The notes beneath the pieces are model-generated. The model was given only the letters and a program-made list of their open reading frames with translations. It was not told where the DNA came from and did not search any database. Below are positions 34,304 through 43,873 of a stretch of DNA of 50,643 nucleotides, one piece after another. The first letter of the stretch is position 1. Each line of letters opens with the position of its first letter. Where the stretch lies: positions 1 through 50,643 of the forward strand of contig NZ_JABBNC010000054.1 of assembly GCF_012933445.1 (NCBI RefSeq). Direction: 5' to 3'. Origin of the DNA: Actinoplanes sp. TBRC 11911. Its GTDB lineage: Bacteria > Actinomycetota > Actinomycetes > Mycobacteriales > Micromonosporaceae. Made by a program: the position numbers and the translations under genes.

Positions 34304-37300
34304 TCATGCTGGCTCACGAAACGTACGCAGATCGCCGCGGTCGGCCCCGAGGTTCGCCAACTCCCCATCCAGGAAGGTGGTGAAGAACTTGGCCGGCGAC
34401 CCAGGAAAGCCCGGCCGCGGCTCGTCGAACCACTGCTTCAGCCACGGCTCCAACTCAGCCACACCAGCAAGCAGCGGAAGCAAGCCTTCCTTGCCCCACC
34501 CTGCTTGCATCTTGCGGTCGAGATAGACGGTCGCCAGGGCTTGTGCTTGCGCGACGTGATCCCAGCCAGCCCACCCAAGCAACAGCGTCGCATCACCATC
34601 ACGACCCGCACCCGGGTACGAGACAAACCGCTCCTTTGGCACGTCAAGCTTGCCCCGGTTACGCCAGTAACTTGTCTTGGCGAAGTCTCCAGACCCATAT
34701 TTCGGGGGCACGGGGATGTCTATCTTCTCCCCGTCGTCCTCCCGGCGCTGCAACTCCCATGTCCGTTCCCACTGCACGCGTTTACGCAAACCGGTCGGGT
34801 TGTATCGCAACGACGGCAGATACGGCACGTGCTCGTCAGCGACCAGTCTGGAAAGCGCCTTAGCCACATCAAGCTGATCCGAACCAGCCCACAGGCTCAG
34901 CACTGACTGAAAATCATCATCCTGCCGCAGCCGATCGGCAAGCTGCACCACGGACAACGGCGTCGGCGCACCACCCCACAGGCCCGGTGCCTCAAGCCGG
35001 TCCAAAAGCCAGCGCCGCAGCGCCTCGGCTTGCATAGCGTCCCAACCCTTAGTGGCCCAGCGTCGCTTACACTCCGGCCGCTCAATCAGTCCGATATTCC
35101 TGTCGGACTCGATCACCGCGATGCGCTTCGCCACCACCGCTCGATATTCCTCTGGCCAATGCGAGGGCAGCTCAGTGATCGGCCTGGACCCGTGACGCTC
35201 AAACCACTGCGTCTCTATCTCACCTGCAGCGACCTCCCGCGCTAGCACGATCTCGAAGGCGCGCTCACCCAGTCCGATGGGCGGCACGTCATCAAGGCTC
35301 AAGTCGTCGTCAATAAGCCCATAAAGGTGGTACGTCTGCCAGTCCAGCTCTTCCTGCAACGCAATCATCCGCGCGCGCATCGTCGACCATGCGTCACGGG
35401 CCTGCGCCAATAGATCCCGGGTTGGCGCAGCCCCTCTCGAGATCTCCGTCGGATCCAAGGCTGCAAGGCGCGCCGCGCTCTGATCCAATATCGTTGCCAG
35501 CCTATGCGGGTACTCAGCTGGCAGAGGAAAAGACTCCAGCTTAGTCGCGTTGAACTGATATCGGTCCATCCAGCTTTCTGGCTGAATCCCGCGGCCGATT
35601 CCGCTGCCAGCCTTGTTGTGGCTGACCTGCTTAAGCCAAAAACAAGCCGTTGAGCTGTTCAAAACCCCGAGCAGCTGAAGATGATCGTCCTCCGTCGCAA
35701 CACTCGTTAGTTTGATCACCGGGGCGGTTTGCTTGAAAACATTCCCACCGCGGTCCAACACGAAATGGTTATGCGTAGCGACTTCCGCAAACGCAATAGA
35801 CAGCGGGCTTCGGAGCTTGGAGGCAGTAAGGCGTCCGAATTCGGACCACGATAGACCGGAATCAACTTTCGTCTGATTGCCAAACATCAGACTGTTTGAA
35901 ATAGATGTCTTCGCCGGCCACATAAAGCGATGAAGCGGCTCGCACTCTCGCGTGTCAACAGGATTGAAATCGACATCATACGGAAAGGCCGCTTCATCTG
36001 GAACGGTTAGATCCCAATCTCGGATCCCATCCCCGAGGACCATCGGGCGATGATAACTCGCCGGGATCCTACGCCGGAGGAAGCTCTTGGTAGGTTGAAC
36101 ATAAAGGTCATCCTCAAGGGTGAAGGAAGTAATCCCGACAGAGTCCGCAATTTGCGCTATTTTCGACGGAGATCCAGCATTGATTTCTTCCATCAAGGCT
36201 GAGGCGCCGCCGCCAGTTAGGCTCCATGGGTGACGCGTCAGTACCGAACGGTCCAGATCGGTCGAACTAACCCACTGCGACTCCGAAGACGGTTCGTCGA
36301 TTTGCCGGACGATAGCTGACCACACTAGACCCGCAGCAGGGTCGGCAGGCTGAGACGGTTCACCCCTAACACCGAGAATTGCGCGAATGTGGCCACTATA
36401 GCGCTGGCTAACTAGGCGGTTTTGGCCGATTAGAACGACGGTCGGTGTCCCGTGCCCAGGAACGTATGCACCCGAAACGTCGACAACCTCAATTAATTCG
36501 ACTTCGCCAGCGAAGAATTCATTGATCAGCTTCTTGCCAAATTCTCGCTTCATAAACGAGTTGGCAGTAATCTGCCCGACGTAGCCCGCACCATCGCCAT
36601 TGTTGTCTCCGCGCCGTCCAAGTTTAAAGAACAACTGCGCGAACGGAACCGTGAGGGCATATTTTCCCGAGCATGCCGAGTAACGCTTGCGGTATAGATC
36701 GTTGAGGGCCTTTTCCTTCACCGTAATGTACGGGGGGTTTCCGACGACGACACTGTACTGGTTCGGCCGAAGGTACTGAGCGAGTTCGTCGAAGTCTTCG
36801 CTGTAATAGGCGAAGGCCTTCTCCTCTTCCTCCCGATCCTGCTGGACGTCTACATCGAGCTGGCCTTGATGAGTTGACTCTTCTCGGCTCCAGCCCAGCA
36901 AAGAGTCACCCACAGCAAGGCGAAGGTTGAAGGTGGGTGCCGTTTCCAGCTCTTTCACGCCGCATGCGTTCAGCGCTGCGATCATCAACCGGAACCGGGC
37001 GACGGCCACCGCGAACGGGTTGATGTCAACGCCCGTCACCTGATCCAGTGCCCTCTGCACCAACTCCCGCACATCCGTGGCCGGTTCCCGCTCTTTCCAA
37101 CGGTTGATCAGTCGGTCGAACGCCCCAAGCACGAAGTGTCCCGATCCGCAGGTTGGGTCGATCACCTTCGTCTCGACGAGACCGAACTCCTTGTACGCCG
37201 GCTCGAACGTCCGGTCGAGGATGAACTCCTCCACGAACTCTGGCGTCTGCAGAAGCGCATACGTCTCCCGAGCATGCGCCGACAGGTTCTGGTACAGATC

Positions 37301-37831
37301 TCCGAGAAAACGCGTCTCCAGGCCGGACGACTGCAATGACACGTACCCATCGCCACGACGGAAGAACTCCGAAAGCTTCTCGGCCGCAAGACCGGAGATG
37401 TCGAAACGCCACACCGGATTGTGCTTGTCGAAAATCTTGCCCGTCGGACGAAGCCCAGCCAGGTAAGTGAAGGCCTCGCGCAGCCAGTGTCGATCGTTGT
37501 TACGCGGGTTGGACACCAGGTAGCCCTGCCGGTCCTGCACCGCCCGCTCGGCCGGCGCTACCGACGTGGGGCCACCGATCCAGATCTTGGAGATAAGTTC
37601 GTTGTCCTCGCAGAACCGCACGAACACGCAACCCAGCACCCACGCCACCGCAGCCTGATCCAGCACATCCTCCAACCAGGACTCAAAGGTCCCGGCCGTC
37701 CGCTGCGCCTTCCCCGCCGCCTTCCACTCACCTTTCAGCGAGGACCGCAACTCGTCGTTCGCTGCTACAACCTCTCGGAGGTCGTCGACCAGGAACTTCA
37801 CCTGGCCCTGCAGCGCCTTGAGTTCGATCAT
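34304..37831 (-). CDS. pglX: BREX-2 adenine-specific DNA methyltransferase PglX
   Basis: A 1175-aa N6-adenine methyltransferase, the modification and phage-recognition enzyme of BREX. SAM motif DPTCGSG at 225-231, catalytic NPPY at 365-368, helical N-terminus (MIELKALQGQVKFLVDDLRE), C-terminal specificity and helical parts. The stretch from about 35,450 to 36,800, holding the end of the catalytic domain and the presumed recognition domain, has clearly more A/T and different codons than the rest, a sign of past exchange. Six consecutive G/C pairs (36732-36737) lie inside the NPPY codons. Its ATG overlaps the pglW stop by 4 bases. Confidence 0.93.
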   Translation of the reverse strand: MIELKALQGQVKFLVDDLREVVAANDELRSSLKGEWKAAGKAQRTAGTFESWLEDVLDQAAVAWVLGCVFVRFCEDNELISKIWIGGPTSVAPAERAVQDRQGYLVSNPRNNDRHWLREAFTYLAGLRPTGKIFDKHNPVWRFDISGLAAEKLSEFFRRGDGYVSLQSSGLETRFLGDLYQNLSAHARETYALLQTPEFVEEFILDRTFEPAYKEFGLVETKVIDPTCGSGHFVLGAFDRLINRWKEREPATDVRELVQRALDQVTGVDINPFAVAVARFRLMIAALNACGVKELETAPTFNLRLAVGDSLLGWSREESTHQGQLDVDVQQDREEEEKAFAYYSEDFDELAQYLRPNQYSVVVGNPPYITVKEKALNDLYRKRYSACSGKYALTVPFAQLFFKLGRRGDNNGDGAGYVGQITANSFMKREFGKKLINEFFAGEVELIEVVDVSGAYVPGHGTPTVVLIGQNRLVSQRYSGHIRAILGVRGEPSQPADPAAGLVWSAIVRQIDEPSSESQWVSSTDLDRSVLTRHPWSLTGGGASALMEEINAGSPSKIAQIADSVGITSFTLEDDLYVQPTKSFLRRRIPASYHRPMVLGDGIRDWDLTVPDEAAFPYDVDFNPVDTRECEPLHRFMWPAKTSISNSLMFGNQTKVDSGLSWSEFGRLTASKLRSPLSIAFAEVATHNHFVLDRGGNVFKQTAPVIKLTSVATEDDHLQLLGVLNSSTACFWLKQVSHNKAGSGIGRGIQPESWMDRYQFNATKLESFPLPAEYPHRLATILDQSAARLAALDPTEISRGAAPTRDLLAQARDAWSTMRARMIALQEELDWQTYHLYGLIDDDLSLDDVPPIGLGERAFEIVLAREVAAGEIETQWFERHGSRPITELPSHWPEEYRAVVAKRIAVIESDRNIGLIERPECKRRWATKGWDAMQAEALRRWLLDRLEAPGLWGGAPTPLSVVQLADRLRQDDDFQSVLSLWAGSDQLDVAKALSRLVADEHVPYLPSLRYNPTGLRKRVQWERTWELQRREDDGEKIDIPVPPKYGSGDFAKTSYWRNRGKLDVPKERFVSYPGAGRDGDATLLLGWAGWDHVAQAQALATVYLDRKMQAGWGKEGLLPLLAGVAELEPWLKQWFDEPRPGFPGSPAKFFTTFLDGELANLGADRGDLRTFREPA

Positions 37832-40800
37832 CTAGCGGTCCTCTCTCCAGCATGGTCAATCCAGATGTCCGGCAGCCACAGGGACTGGCTTACCGGGGAA
37901 GTCAGGGGAATCTGTTCGGCGTCCAGCATCGGCGGGTCCAGCCGACGCGCGGCTGTCAGCAGCAATCGGGCACCCGGGCGCGGGCGACTCGGGTCGGCCA
38001 AGTGCTGCAATACCTTCATCTGGCCGTACCGCGCCAGTGGCGCTGCCTCGGTCAGGAGCACCGGCTCGTTGGAGGTCAGCCGCTCCTCCAACGCGGGCAC
38101 GACGTCGTGCTGCACTATCTCGGCAAGCGCGCGGAAGTCCGGGTCGGACGGCTTGCCCGTATCGGCAGCCACGATCGTCTCCCATGAGAACTCGGCCGTG
38201 CGCAGACGCTCGATCAGGAGCGCCGTGACATCAACCTCGATCAGGCCGAGCCGGCTGACCAGCGCACGCCGCGCAACGGTGAGCGTTCGCAACGAGGTCA
38301 ACACCGCCAGATAGCCCCGCCTCTCGAGGATGGCCGCCAGCTTGGCGTCGGTGTCCGCGATCGCCGACGGACCCGCGAGCGGCGCAGCCGTTGAGCTGAC
38401 CATCCGAGTGTTGCTGAACGAGAGCGTGCCAGATGGCGGTACGTACTGCTGGGTGTTGCCGTCCCAGCGGACCGGCACGCTCAGCTTCTCCAGCAAAGTG
38501 GTCAGGCGCGGGCGTTCCGGCAGCGGCTCCGCCAGCGGGAACCGGGCGCGCACCCGATCGCGCAGCTGCTCCACCGACAGACTCTGGCCAACGACGCTTC
38601 CCATCGCCAGCTTCAACGCACGCTCGGCCGGCATCCCGACCGGATAGAGCTGGCCCTGCGCGTTCACATCGGCCACGCCGTGCGAAGCCGCCGCGGCGAG
38701 CTGCAGCAACCGCTGGTCGCTCAGCACCGGCATGCCCTCTTCCCGAGTAACAGCGCGCAGACGCTCCACAGCGCGCTGCCGAGTCGGCAACGGTTCCTCG
38801 GCAATCATGTCTGCCGTAGCCTTGCCCAGCTGTACCGCATAGGCGAGCAAGCCAGCCGCCCGAGTCTCCGCGGTGGGGTCGTCGGGTTCCCGTCCAACGA
38901 GGACCGTCGGCGAGGTGCGGAACCGGTAGATGTCGACCCGCGCGTCCCCACCGAGCAGCAGCTCCGCCTCGATGGCTGCGCGCACCAGTCCGATCGCCTG
39001 CGCTGTCTTCTTAGGTTCCGCCGAGTACGAGCCACGGTTGGCGATCAGCGCCTCGGCGATCTCCTCGGCGGTCATCACCAGGCCTCGTGCGTCCAGCAAG
39101 CTGACGATCTCGTGGCGTACGGCCGCAAGCGCGGGATTGTCCCGCCAGATCTTGACGTGTTTGCGCAGCAGGACCGAGATCTGGGGCTGGGTCTGCCCGA
39201 TCGCGGTGGCCGCCTCGGATTGCGCGAGCCAGTGCAGATACCGGCCGTCCGGCGTGGGGGCCTGGCCAAGCAGCATCGCCAGCGCGCCGTGATCCTTGGC
39301 GCGGGCGGAGGGCAGAAGACCCTCGCTCACCGCCTCAATCCCCCGAGGCAGCTCCCCGTCGTCGGGCGCCGGCTCGACCGCGCCGCCCAGTTCGACGCGC
39401 AGCTCGCGTACCCGAGCGTTGATCTCCTTGCGGGTCGCGTCGGGAACACCCTTGGCGCGGGTCAGCGCCGACGGCTCGTAATCCAGAAGCTCACCGACCG
39501 TGACGACGCCGAGGCGGTTGAGCGCCGACCGGGCGCGGGCGGTCAAGCCGACCGCCTCCAGCGAGGACGCTCGCGACAGCGGCTCCGGCAGCGGCGGGAT
39601 CTCGCCAGGCCCGGCATCGTTAGGCTCGGGGATTTCGTGGAAGATCATCCGCCACGCGTCGGCCATCTGCTCGGCGGTATCGAAGCGCTCCCGCGCGTCA
39701 CGAGCGAGCGCCTTGCCGAAGAACGCCACCAGCCGGTCAGCGACGTCGTGCTCGAACATCGCCGGGTCGAGGGTCACCTCGTCCTTGACGGTGGCCGGGT
39801 TAGCGCCCTTCGCCCAGCTCGGGAGGCTTCCGGTGGCCATCTCGAACAGGGTCACCGCGGCCGAGAACCGGTCGGCGGCCGCGTCATAACGCATCCGCCG
39901 GGGCGGGCCGAGGAACGGGTCCAGATAGGGCGGCGTGCCCGCGCCAAGCTGCTCGGCCGGACCGGCCGACAGCGAGAAGTCGAAAATACACAGGTGCGGC
40001 TGCCGGTCACTGCGACGCGGCCGGGCGGCCAGGTTGGCCGGTTTGATGTCGCGGTGCCGGATCCCTTCGGCCTCCAGGAAGGTCACGATGTCCAAGAGGT
40101 CGCGCCCGTATCGCTCGAGCAGATCCAGAGCGAGTCGCCGACCGCCCTGGAGGTCGTCGGCGAGGGTCCGCATCCCGGCGTTCTCCAGGACGAGCGTGGT
40201 AAGGCCACCCACCGTGACCGGCCCGTCCAGCAGGGCTGCCACCTGCCAGTGCTGGTGCATCCGGCGCAGTACGCCGGCTTCCGCGGTGAGACGGTCGGCG
40301 AACTGCTCGTCCCGCGCGACCTTGAGCACGACTTCGCGCTCACCATCCGTGGTCTCCTCGGTGACCAGCAGTGCGATGGCGGTCGCTCCGCTGCCAAGCC
40401 GGCTCTTGACGACCCGGCCGCCCTCCAGCACGTCGCCCTTGTGCGCCTCGAGCGGGTTGATGAAGACCTCGGGTTCGGGCGCGGTCAGCTCATCCCAGAC
40501 CTGTTCGAGCTGTTCGCGGAACTTGGCGACGCTCGGCAACCGGTGCCCGGGGTCGCCGAAGGTGGCGTCATAGACGAGCAGGCCCAGGCTGCCCGGGATG
40601 CCGTCGATGGCCGCCGACAGGTGAAGGCCGCCGTCCTTGACGGCCGCCAGGAGGTCCTCGGGGGTGTCGGCCGGCGATCGCCCGGTGAAGATCCGGTACG
40701 CGATGGCGCCGAGCGAGAACACATCGAGGGGAATGCCGGGTACGTCAATCCGGTGCGCCGCCTCGGGTGCCTGGTAGCGGCGTACCTCGTCGTCGAAGAA

Positions 40801-41973
40801 CACCTCCAGGCCGGCGCCGTCGGTGGATGACGCCCGGGTCATCCGGGTGGCGTCGGCGAGACGGCCGCCCGCCTGCCATTCGGTCACCAGCAGCTGGGGC
40901 CGCGTGCTCTCCGGCTTGCGGACGTAGACAGCCTGCGGGTTCAAAGCTCGGTGGGCCAGGCGCCGGCTGTGCGCGTACGCGATGATCTCGGCGAGGTCAC
41001 CGACCAGTTGGAGCCGCTGCGCCATCGTCAGCGTGTCCTGATGCTGCAACAGCCACTGGTCGAGGCGTACGGACTCGGGGTCGTGGTTGAAGACGACAGC
41101 CGGACCGAACGAGTGGTCGACCAGGTCGAGCGCCTGCGACACGCCGGGGTGCTGGATGCCCTGCAGCAGCCGGAACTCGCGTTCGGCGGCCCGCTTGATG
41201 ATCGGGACGTCCTCGCTGGCGGCGCGGCTGGTCAGATAGAACCGGACCCGGCGCGTGATCTGCTGGTCGATGACGTGTTTGGCGAGGAAGTCCTGCCAGC
41301 CGACGCCCTCGGCGAACGGCTTGCCGAAGAGGAGCAGCTGGCCGATCTTCCGGTCCGCCACCGACGGGCGGATCTTGGCGCCGCGGACCAAATCGACGAT
41401 CTGCTGGCCGCGGTCCGAGTCGATGGCGTGGCCCGGCCTCGGCATCTCGAGCAGGAACTGCTTCAGGCTGGGCAGACCGGAGTCAGGGTGGTTGTCGAGT
41501 CCATAGACGTGCTGGGCGCCGATCGGGTCGAGCCGGGAGCGCATGTTCTGGGCGTGCAGGAAGACCGCCGCCCCGACGAACGGGACAAGGCGCTCCTTGC
41601 CCTGTTGCTTCGCGTAGTAGCGGATCAGGCTCGCCAGCCGCTTGGCCTTGCGGTTGGCCAGGATCAGCGGGTTGTCCCACGGCTCGAGGCGCTGTCCGGA
41701 CTTGCGGCGGACCCACTGGGTGCCGCCGCCCGAGACCTCACCCTGCCAGTGCTTCAGTTCGACGATGTAGAGGGCGCTGCGGGTCAGGACCAGCGCGTCG
41801 ACCTCGTTCAGCGAGCCGTCGGTGCCGAGAAACTCGACATTCGCCCAGACGTGGAAGGGATCCTGGTCCGGAAGATATGCCGCGAGCTCTCGCAGTCCGT
41901 CTTTCTCCCACTGGTAGCTGCTGGGGTTGATCTCTTCCCAGCGTGGCGAATCCAGCCGCACCACAGCCTCCAT
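37828..41973 (-). CDS. pglW: BREX-2 serine/threonine kinase PglW
   Basis: A 1381-aa kinase. Residues 1-200 contain a NERD nuclease-related domain (EVDALVL then YIVELKHW; Asp59, Glu72, Lys74). A first kinase-like domain (about 240-490) is degenerate: HRALNPQ replaces HRDxKP and TEW replaces DFG. The second (520-800) has a glycine loop LGSGATA, Lys551, HRDIKPAN (640-647) and DFSLS instead of DFG. A helix-hairpin-helix-like TARARSALNRLGVVTVGELL and a long helical tail follow. In the Pgl system PglW is an autophosphorylating kinase needed for phage resistance. The stop overlaps pglX by 4 bases. Confidence 0.92.
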   Translation of the reverse strand: MEAVVRLDSPRWEEINPSSYQWEKDGLRELAAYLPDQDPFHVWANVEFLGTDGSLNEVDALVLTRSALYIVELKHWQGEVSGGGTQWVRRKSGQRLEPWDNPLILANRKAKRLASLIRYYAKQQGKERLVPFVGAAVFLHAQNMRSRLDPIGAQHVYGLDNHPDSGLPSLKQFLLEMPRPGHAIDSDRGQQIVDLVRGAKIRPSVADRKIGQLLLFGKPFAEGVGWQDFLAKHVIDQQITRRVRFYLTSRAASEDVPIIKRAAEREFRLLQGIQHPGVSQALDLVDHSFGPAVVFNHDPESVRLDQWLLQHQDTLTMAQRLQLVGDLAEIIAYAHSRRLAHRALNPQAVYVRKPESTRPQLLVTEWQAGGRLADATRMTRASSTDGAGLEVFFDDEVRRYQAPEAAHRIDVPGIPLDVFSLGAIAYRIFTGRSPADTPEDLLAAVKDGGLHLSAAIDGIPGSLGLLVYDATFGDPGHRLPSVAKFREQLEQVWDELTAPEPEVFINPLEAHKGDVLEGGRVVKSRLGSGATAIALLVTEETTDGEREVVLKVARDEQFADRLTAEAGVLRRMHQHWQVAALLDGPVTVGGLTTLVLENAGMRTLADDLQGGRRLALDLLERYGRDLLDIVTFLEAEGIRHRDIKPANLAARPRRSDRQPHLCIFDFSLSAGPAEQLGAGTPPYLDPFLGPPRRMRYDAAADRFSAAVTLFEMATGSLPSWAKGANPATVKDEVTLDPAMFEHDVADRLVAFFGKALARDARERFDTAEQMADAWRMIFHEIPEPNDAGPGEIPPLPEPLSRASSLEAVGLTARARSALNRLGVVTVGELLDYEPSALTRAKGVPDATRKEINARVRELRVELGGAVEPAPDDGELPRGIEAVSEGLLPSARAKDHGALAMLLGQAPTPDGRYLHWLAQSEAATAIGQTQPQISVLLRKHVKIWRDNPALAAVRHEIVSLLDARGLVMTAEEIAEALIANRGSYSAEPKKTAQAIGLVRAAIEAELLLGGDARVDIYRFRTSPTVLVGREPDDPTAETRAAGLLAYAVQLGKATADMIAEEPLPTRQRAVERLRAVTREEGMPVLSDQRLLQLAAAASHGVADVNAQGQLYPVGMPAERALKLAMGSVVGQSLSVEQLRDRVRARFPLAEPLPERPRLTTLLEKLSVPVRWDGNTQQYVPPSGTLSFSNTRMVSSTAAPLAGPSAIADTDAKLAAILERRGYLAVLTSLRTLTVARRALVSRLGLIEVDVTALLIERLRTAEFSWETIVAADTGKPSDPDFRALAEIVQHDVVPALEERLTSNEPVLLTEAAPLARYGQMKVLQHLADPSRPRPGARLLLTAARRLDPPMLDAEQIPLTSPVSQSLWLPDIWIDHAGERTAR

Positions 41974-42092
41974 CTACGCAGCCGAGGGTTTGGAGGTTAC
42001 TTCTCAGCGCAGCCCCCGGAGGCAAGTACCGTATACGGCGCGCCCGAACCCGATCGCCCAGCCTGTGCGGCCGAGCCAGAACAAGACTTCCG

Positions 42093-43730
42093 TCACGGGA
42101 GATCACCCGATAGGCCGATTGAGCCGGACTTTTGGCGCGGAACGTGCGCGGCGTCGGTCCGGATCGACGTGAGCAGATCGGCAACCTCCGCCGGACTCGG
42201 CTTGGTGCCGCCGGGCAATCGGCGCACCTCCGCCAGCAGGTCCGTCAGCGTCCGGCGCGCGGTGTCGCGCTGGCCGGCGCTCAGCTGGAGCAGGGCGATC
42301 TGCTTGCGAAGTTCGAGCGTGCGAGCATCGTCATCACCGTGGGCAGCACGGCGATCACCCAGCAGGCGGTCGAGTTGTTCGAGCGCTTGACCGGCTCGGC
42401 CGGTCATGGCGCGGCAGATCGCGGCTTTGACCCGGCAGTCGAACACAAGGTCGACGCCATCGCCCAAAGCCGCGGCGAGTGCCTCGTAGACCGGAGCGGC
42501 ACGGTGGTAGTCGCCGCCTTCGAAGAGCGCGTCCGCGAGCTCGTACCGGATCCGGACCACATCTCGGTCGGTGCCGCCGAACGCCTCCTGCGCGGCCGCC
42601 TCCACATTGACGAGAATGTCCGCCGCCTGGCCGAACCGAGACTCCTTGACGAGGCGATGGGCTGCCTTGCGTGCCTTCGCCAGGTCGTGCCTGGAAATGC
42701 CTTCAGTTCTGGGCTGCGTCACCGGCGGTTGTGCCAGGCGGTCGCTCGGCGGCGCAGTGGCCTGTGAACGGTCCACCATGTGCGCATACATCCGGACCGG
42801 ACTCTCCTGCCCGGGCGCTCGCAGCGCTCCAGGCAGCGGGCCGAGGTCGGCCACGAAGGGCGACAGCCGCCGGTACACCTCTGAGGCGTCGGCGGGGCGG
42901 TCCTCGGGTCGTTTCTGCAAGAGCTGAAGGATGAGCCGCTCGAGCTCGGCCGGCACGTCGGGACGTACCGATCGCAGGCGCGGCGGCGGGTCCTGCACCT
43001 GCTGTGCCATGACCGCGTAGGCGGTCTGCCCGGCGAAGACGTGCCGGGCCGACAGCATTTCGTGCAGCGTGCAACCAAGCGCATAGAGGTCGGTGGCCGG
43101 CTCGCTGAGGCTGGCCTCTACCTGCTCGGGCGCCATGTACGCGGGTGTGCCGACCGGCTGCCCGGTGATGGTTATCCGGGAGAAGTCGGCGAGACTCGGC
43201 GCGACGGCCAGCCCGAAGTCGAGCACCTTCACGCAACCGTCCGGCTCCAGCATCAAGTTGCTCGGCTTGAGGTCACGGTGGACAAGCGACGCCGCGTGCG
43301 CCGCAACGAGGACGGCGCAAACCTGGGCCGCGATCGCCGCGGCCCAGCCGACCGGAAGCGGCCCCTGCTCGGCAATCAGGTCGCCGACGCTGATGCCATG
43401 GACGCGCTGCATGACGAGGAACGGCCGGCCTTCGTCCACGCCTACGTCATAGATGGCCGGAACTCCGGGATGGTCGAGCCGTGCGGTGATCCGTGACTCA
43501 CGCACGAATCGCCGGATGTGGTCCTCGTCGGGCACACCCTCGGGCACGCGGACGAACTTGACCGCGATCTCGCGGTCCAGCTTGACGTCGTGGCCGAGCC
43601 AGATCTCACCCATGCCACCGCGAGCGAGCGGGTCCTGCAGTTCGTAGCGACCGTCGCTGAGTTTTCGCCCCGGTTCCACGACTCCCCCGTTCCGCCGATC
43701 GGCCATCCGTGGCCGCGCGGCACCGGCCAT
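42093..43730 (-). CDS. Ser/Thr protein kinase with TPR-like C-terminus
   Basis: A 545-aa Hanks-type kinase with all catalytic motifs: LARGGMGEIW (glycine loop), AVKFV (Lys), HRDLKPSN, DFGLA, APEQVE. After residue 360 come helical repeats of TPR kind (AHRLVKESRFGQAADILVN, then ADALFEGGDYHRAAPVYEAL). There is no TM segment, unlike PknB-type sensors, so it is a cytosolic signalling kinase. The ATG at 43730 is the longest start; ATG 43706 and GTG 43679 (GGGGGAG just before it) are alternatives. It lies 119 bases upstream of pglW on the same strand and may be part of the BREX transcript or link it to the divergent ATPase operon. Confidence 0.88.
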   Translation of the reverse strand: MAGAARPRMADRRNGGVVEPGRKLSDGRYELQDPLARGGMGEIWLGHDVKLDREIAVKFVRVPEGVPDEDHIRRFVRESRITARLDHPGVPAIYDVGVDEGRPFLVMQRVHGISVGDLIAEQGPLPVGWAAAIAAQVCAVLVAAHAASLVHRDLKPSNLMLEPDGCVKVLDFGLAVAPSLADFSRITITGQPVGTPAYMAPEQVEASLSEPATDLYALGCTLHEMLSARHVFAGQTAYAVMAQQVQDPPPRLRSVRPDVPAELERLILQLLQKRPEDRPADASEVYRRLSPFVADLGPLPGALRAPGQESPVRMYAHMVDRSQATAPPSDRLAQPPVTQPRTEGISRHDLAKARKAAHRLVKESRFGQAADILVNVEAAAQEAFGGTDRDVVRIRYELADALFEGGDYHRAAPVYEALAAALGDGVDLVFDCRVKAAICRAMTGRAGQALEQLDRLLGDRRAAHGDDDARTLELRKQIALLQLSAGQRDTARRTLTDLLAEVRRLPGGTKPSPAEVADLLTSIRTDAAHVPRQKSGSIGLSGDLP

Positions 43731-43802
43731 CTTCGCTCACCTACCGATCCAATTCCACTGATCCTCACCCTTCGTGTACACACACGATACTCGATAACTT
43801 TG

Positions 43803-43836
43803 TTGACAGAGCTTTCACGCGATGCTTCCATTGACA
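43803..43836 (+). promoter_or_regulatory. Possible promoter elements in a divergent gap
   Basis: The 143-base gap between the kinase gene and the plus-strand operon is AT-rich relative to its surroundings and holds two perfect TTGACA hexamers (43803-43808 and 43831-43836), the -35 consensus for the main actinobacterial sigma factor. No convincing -10 box is at the right spacing for either, so the call is tentative. Confidence 0.3.
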
Positions 43837-43873
43837 CCGGCAGCCGCTCAAAGACCCTCACCTGGGAGACCTC

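Noticed and set aside
38680..42390. Long plus-strand frames opposite pglW and the kinase
   Set aside because: No domain, biased composition, and fully covered by strongly supported kinase genes on the minus strand.
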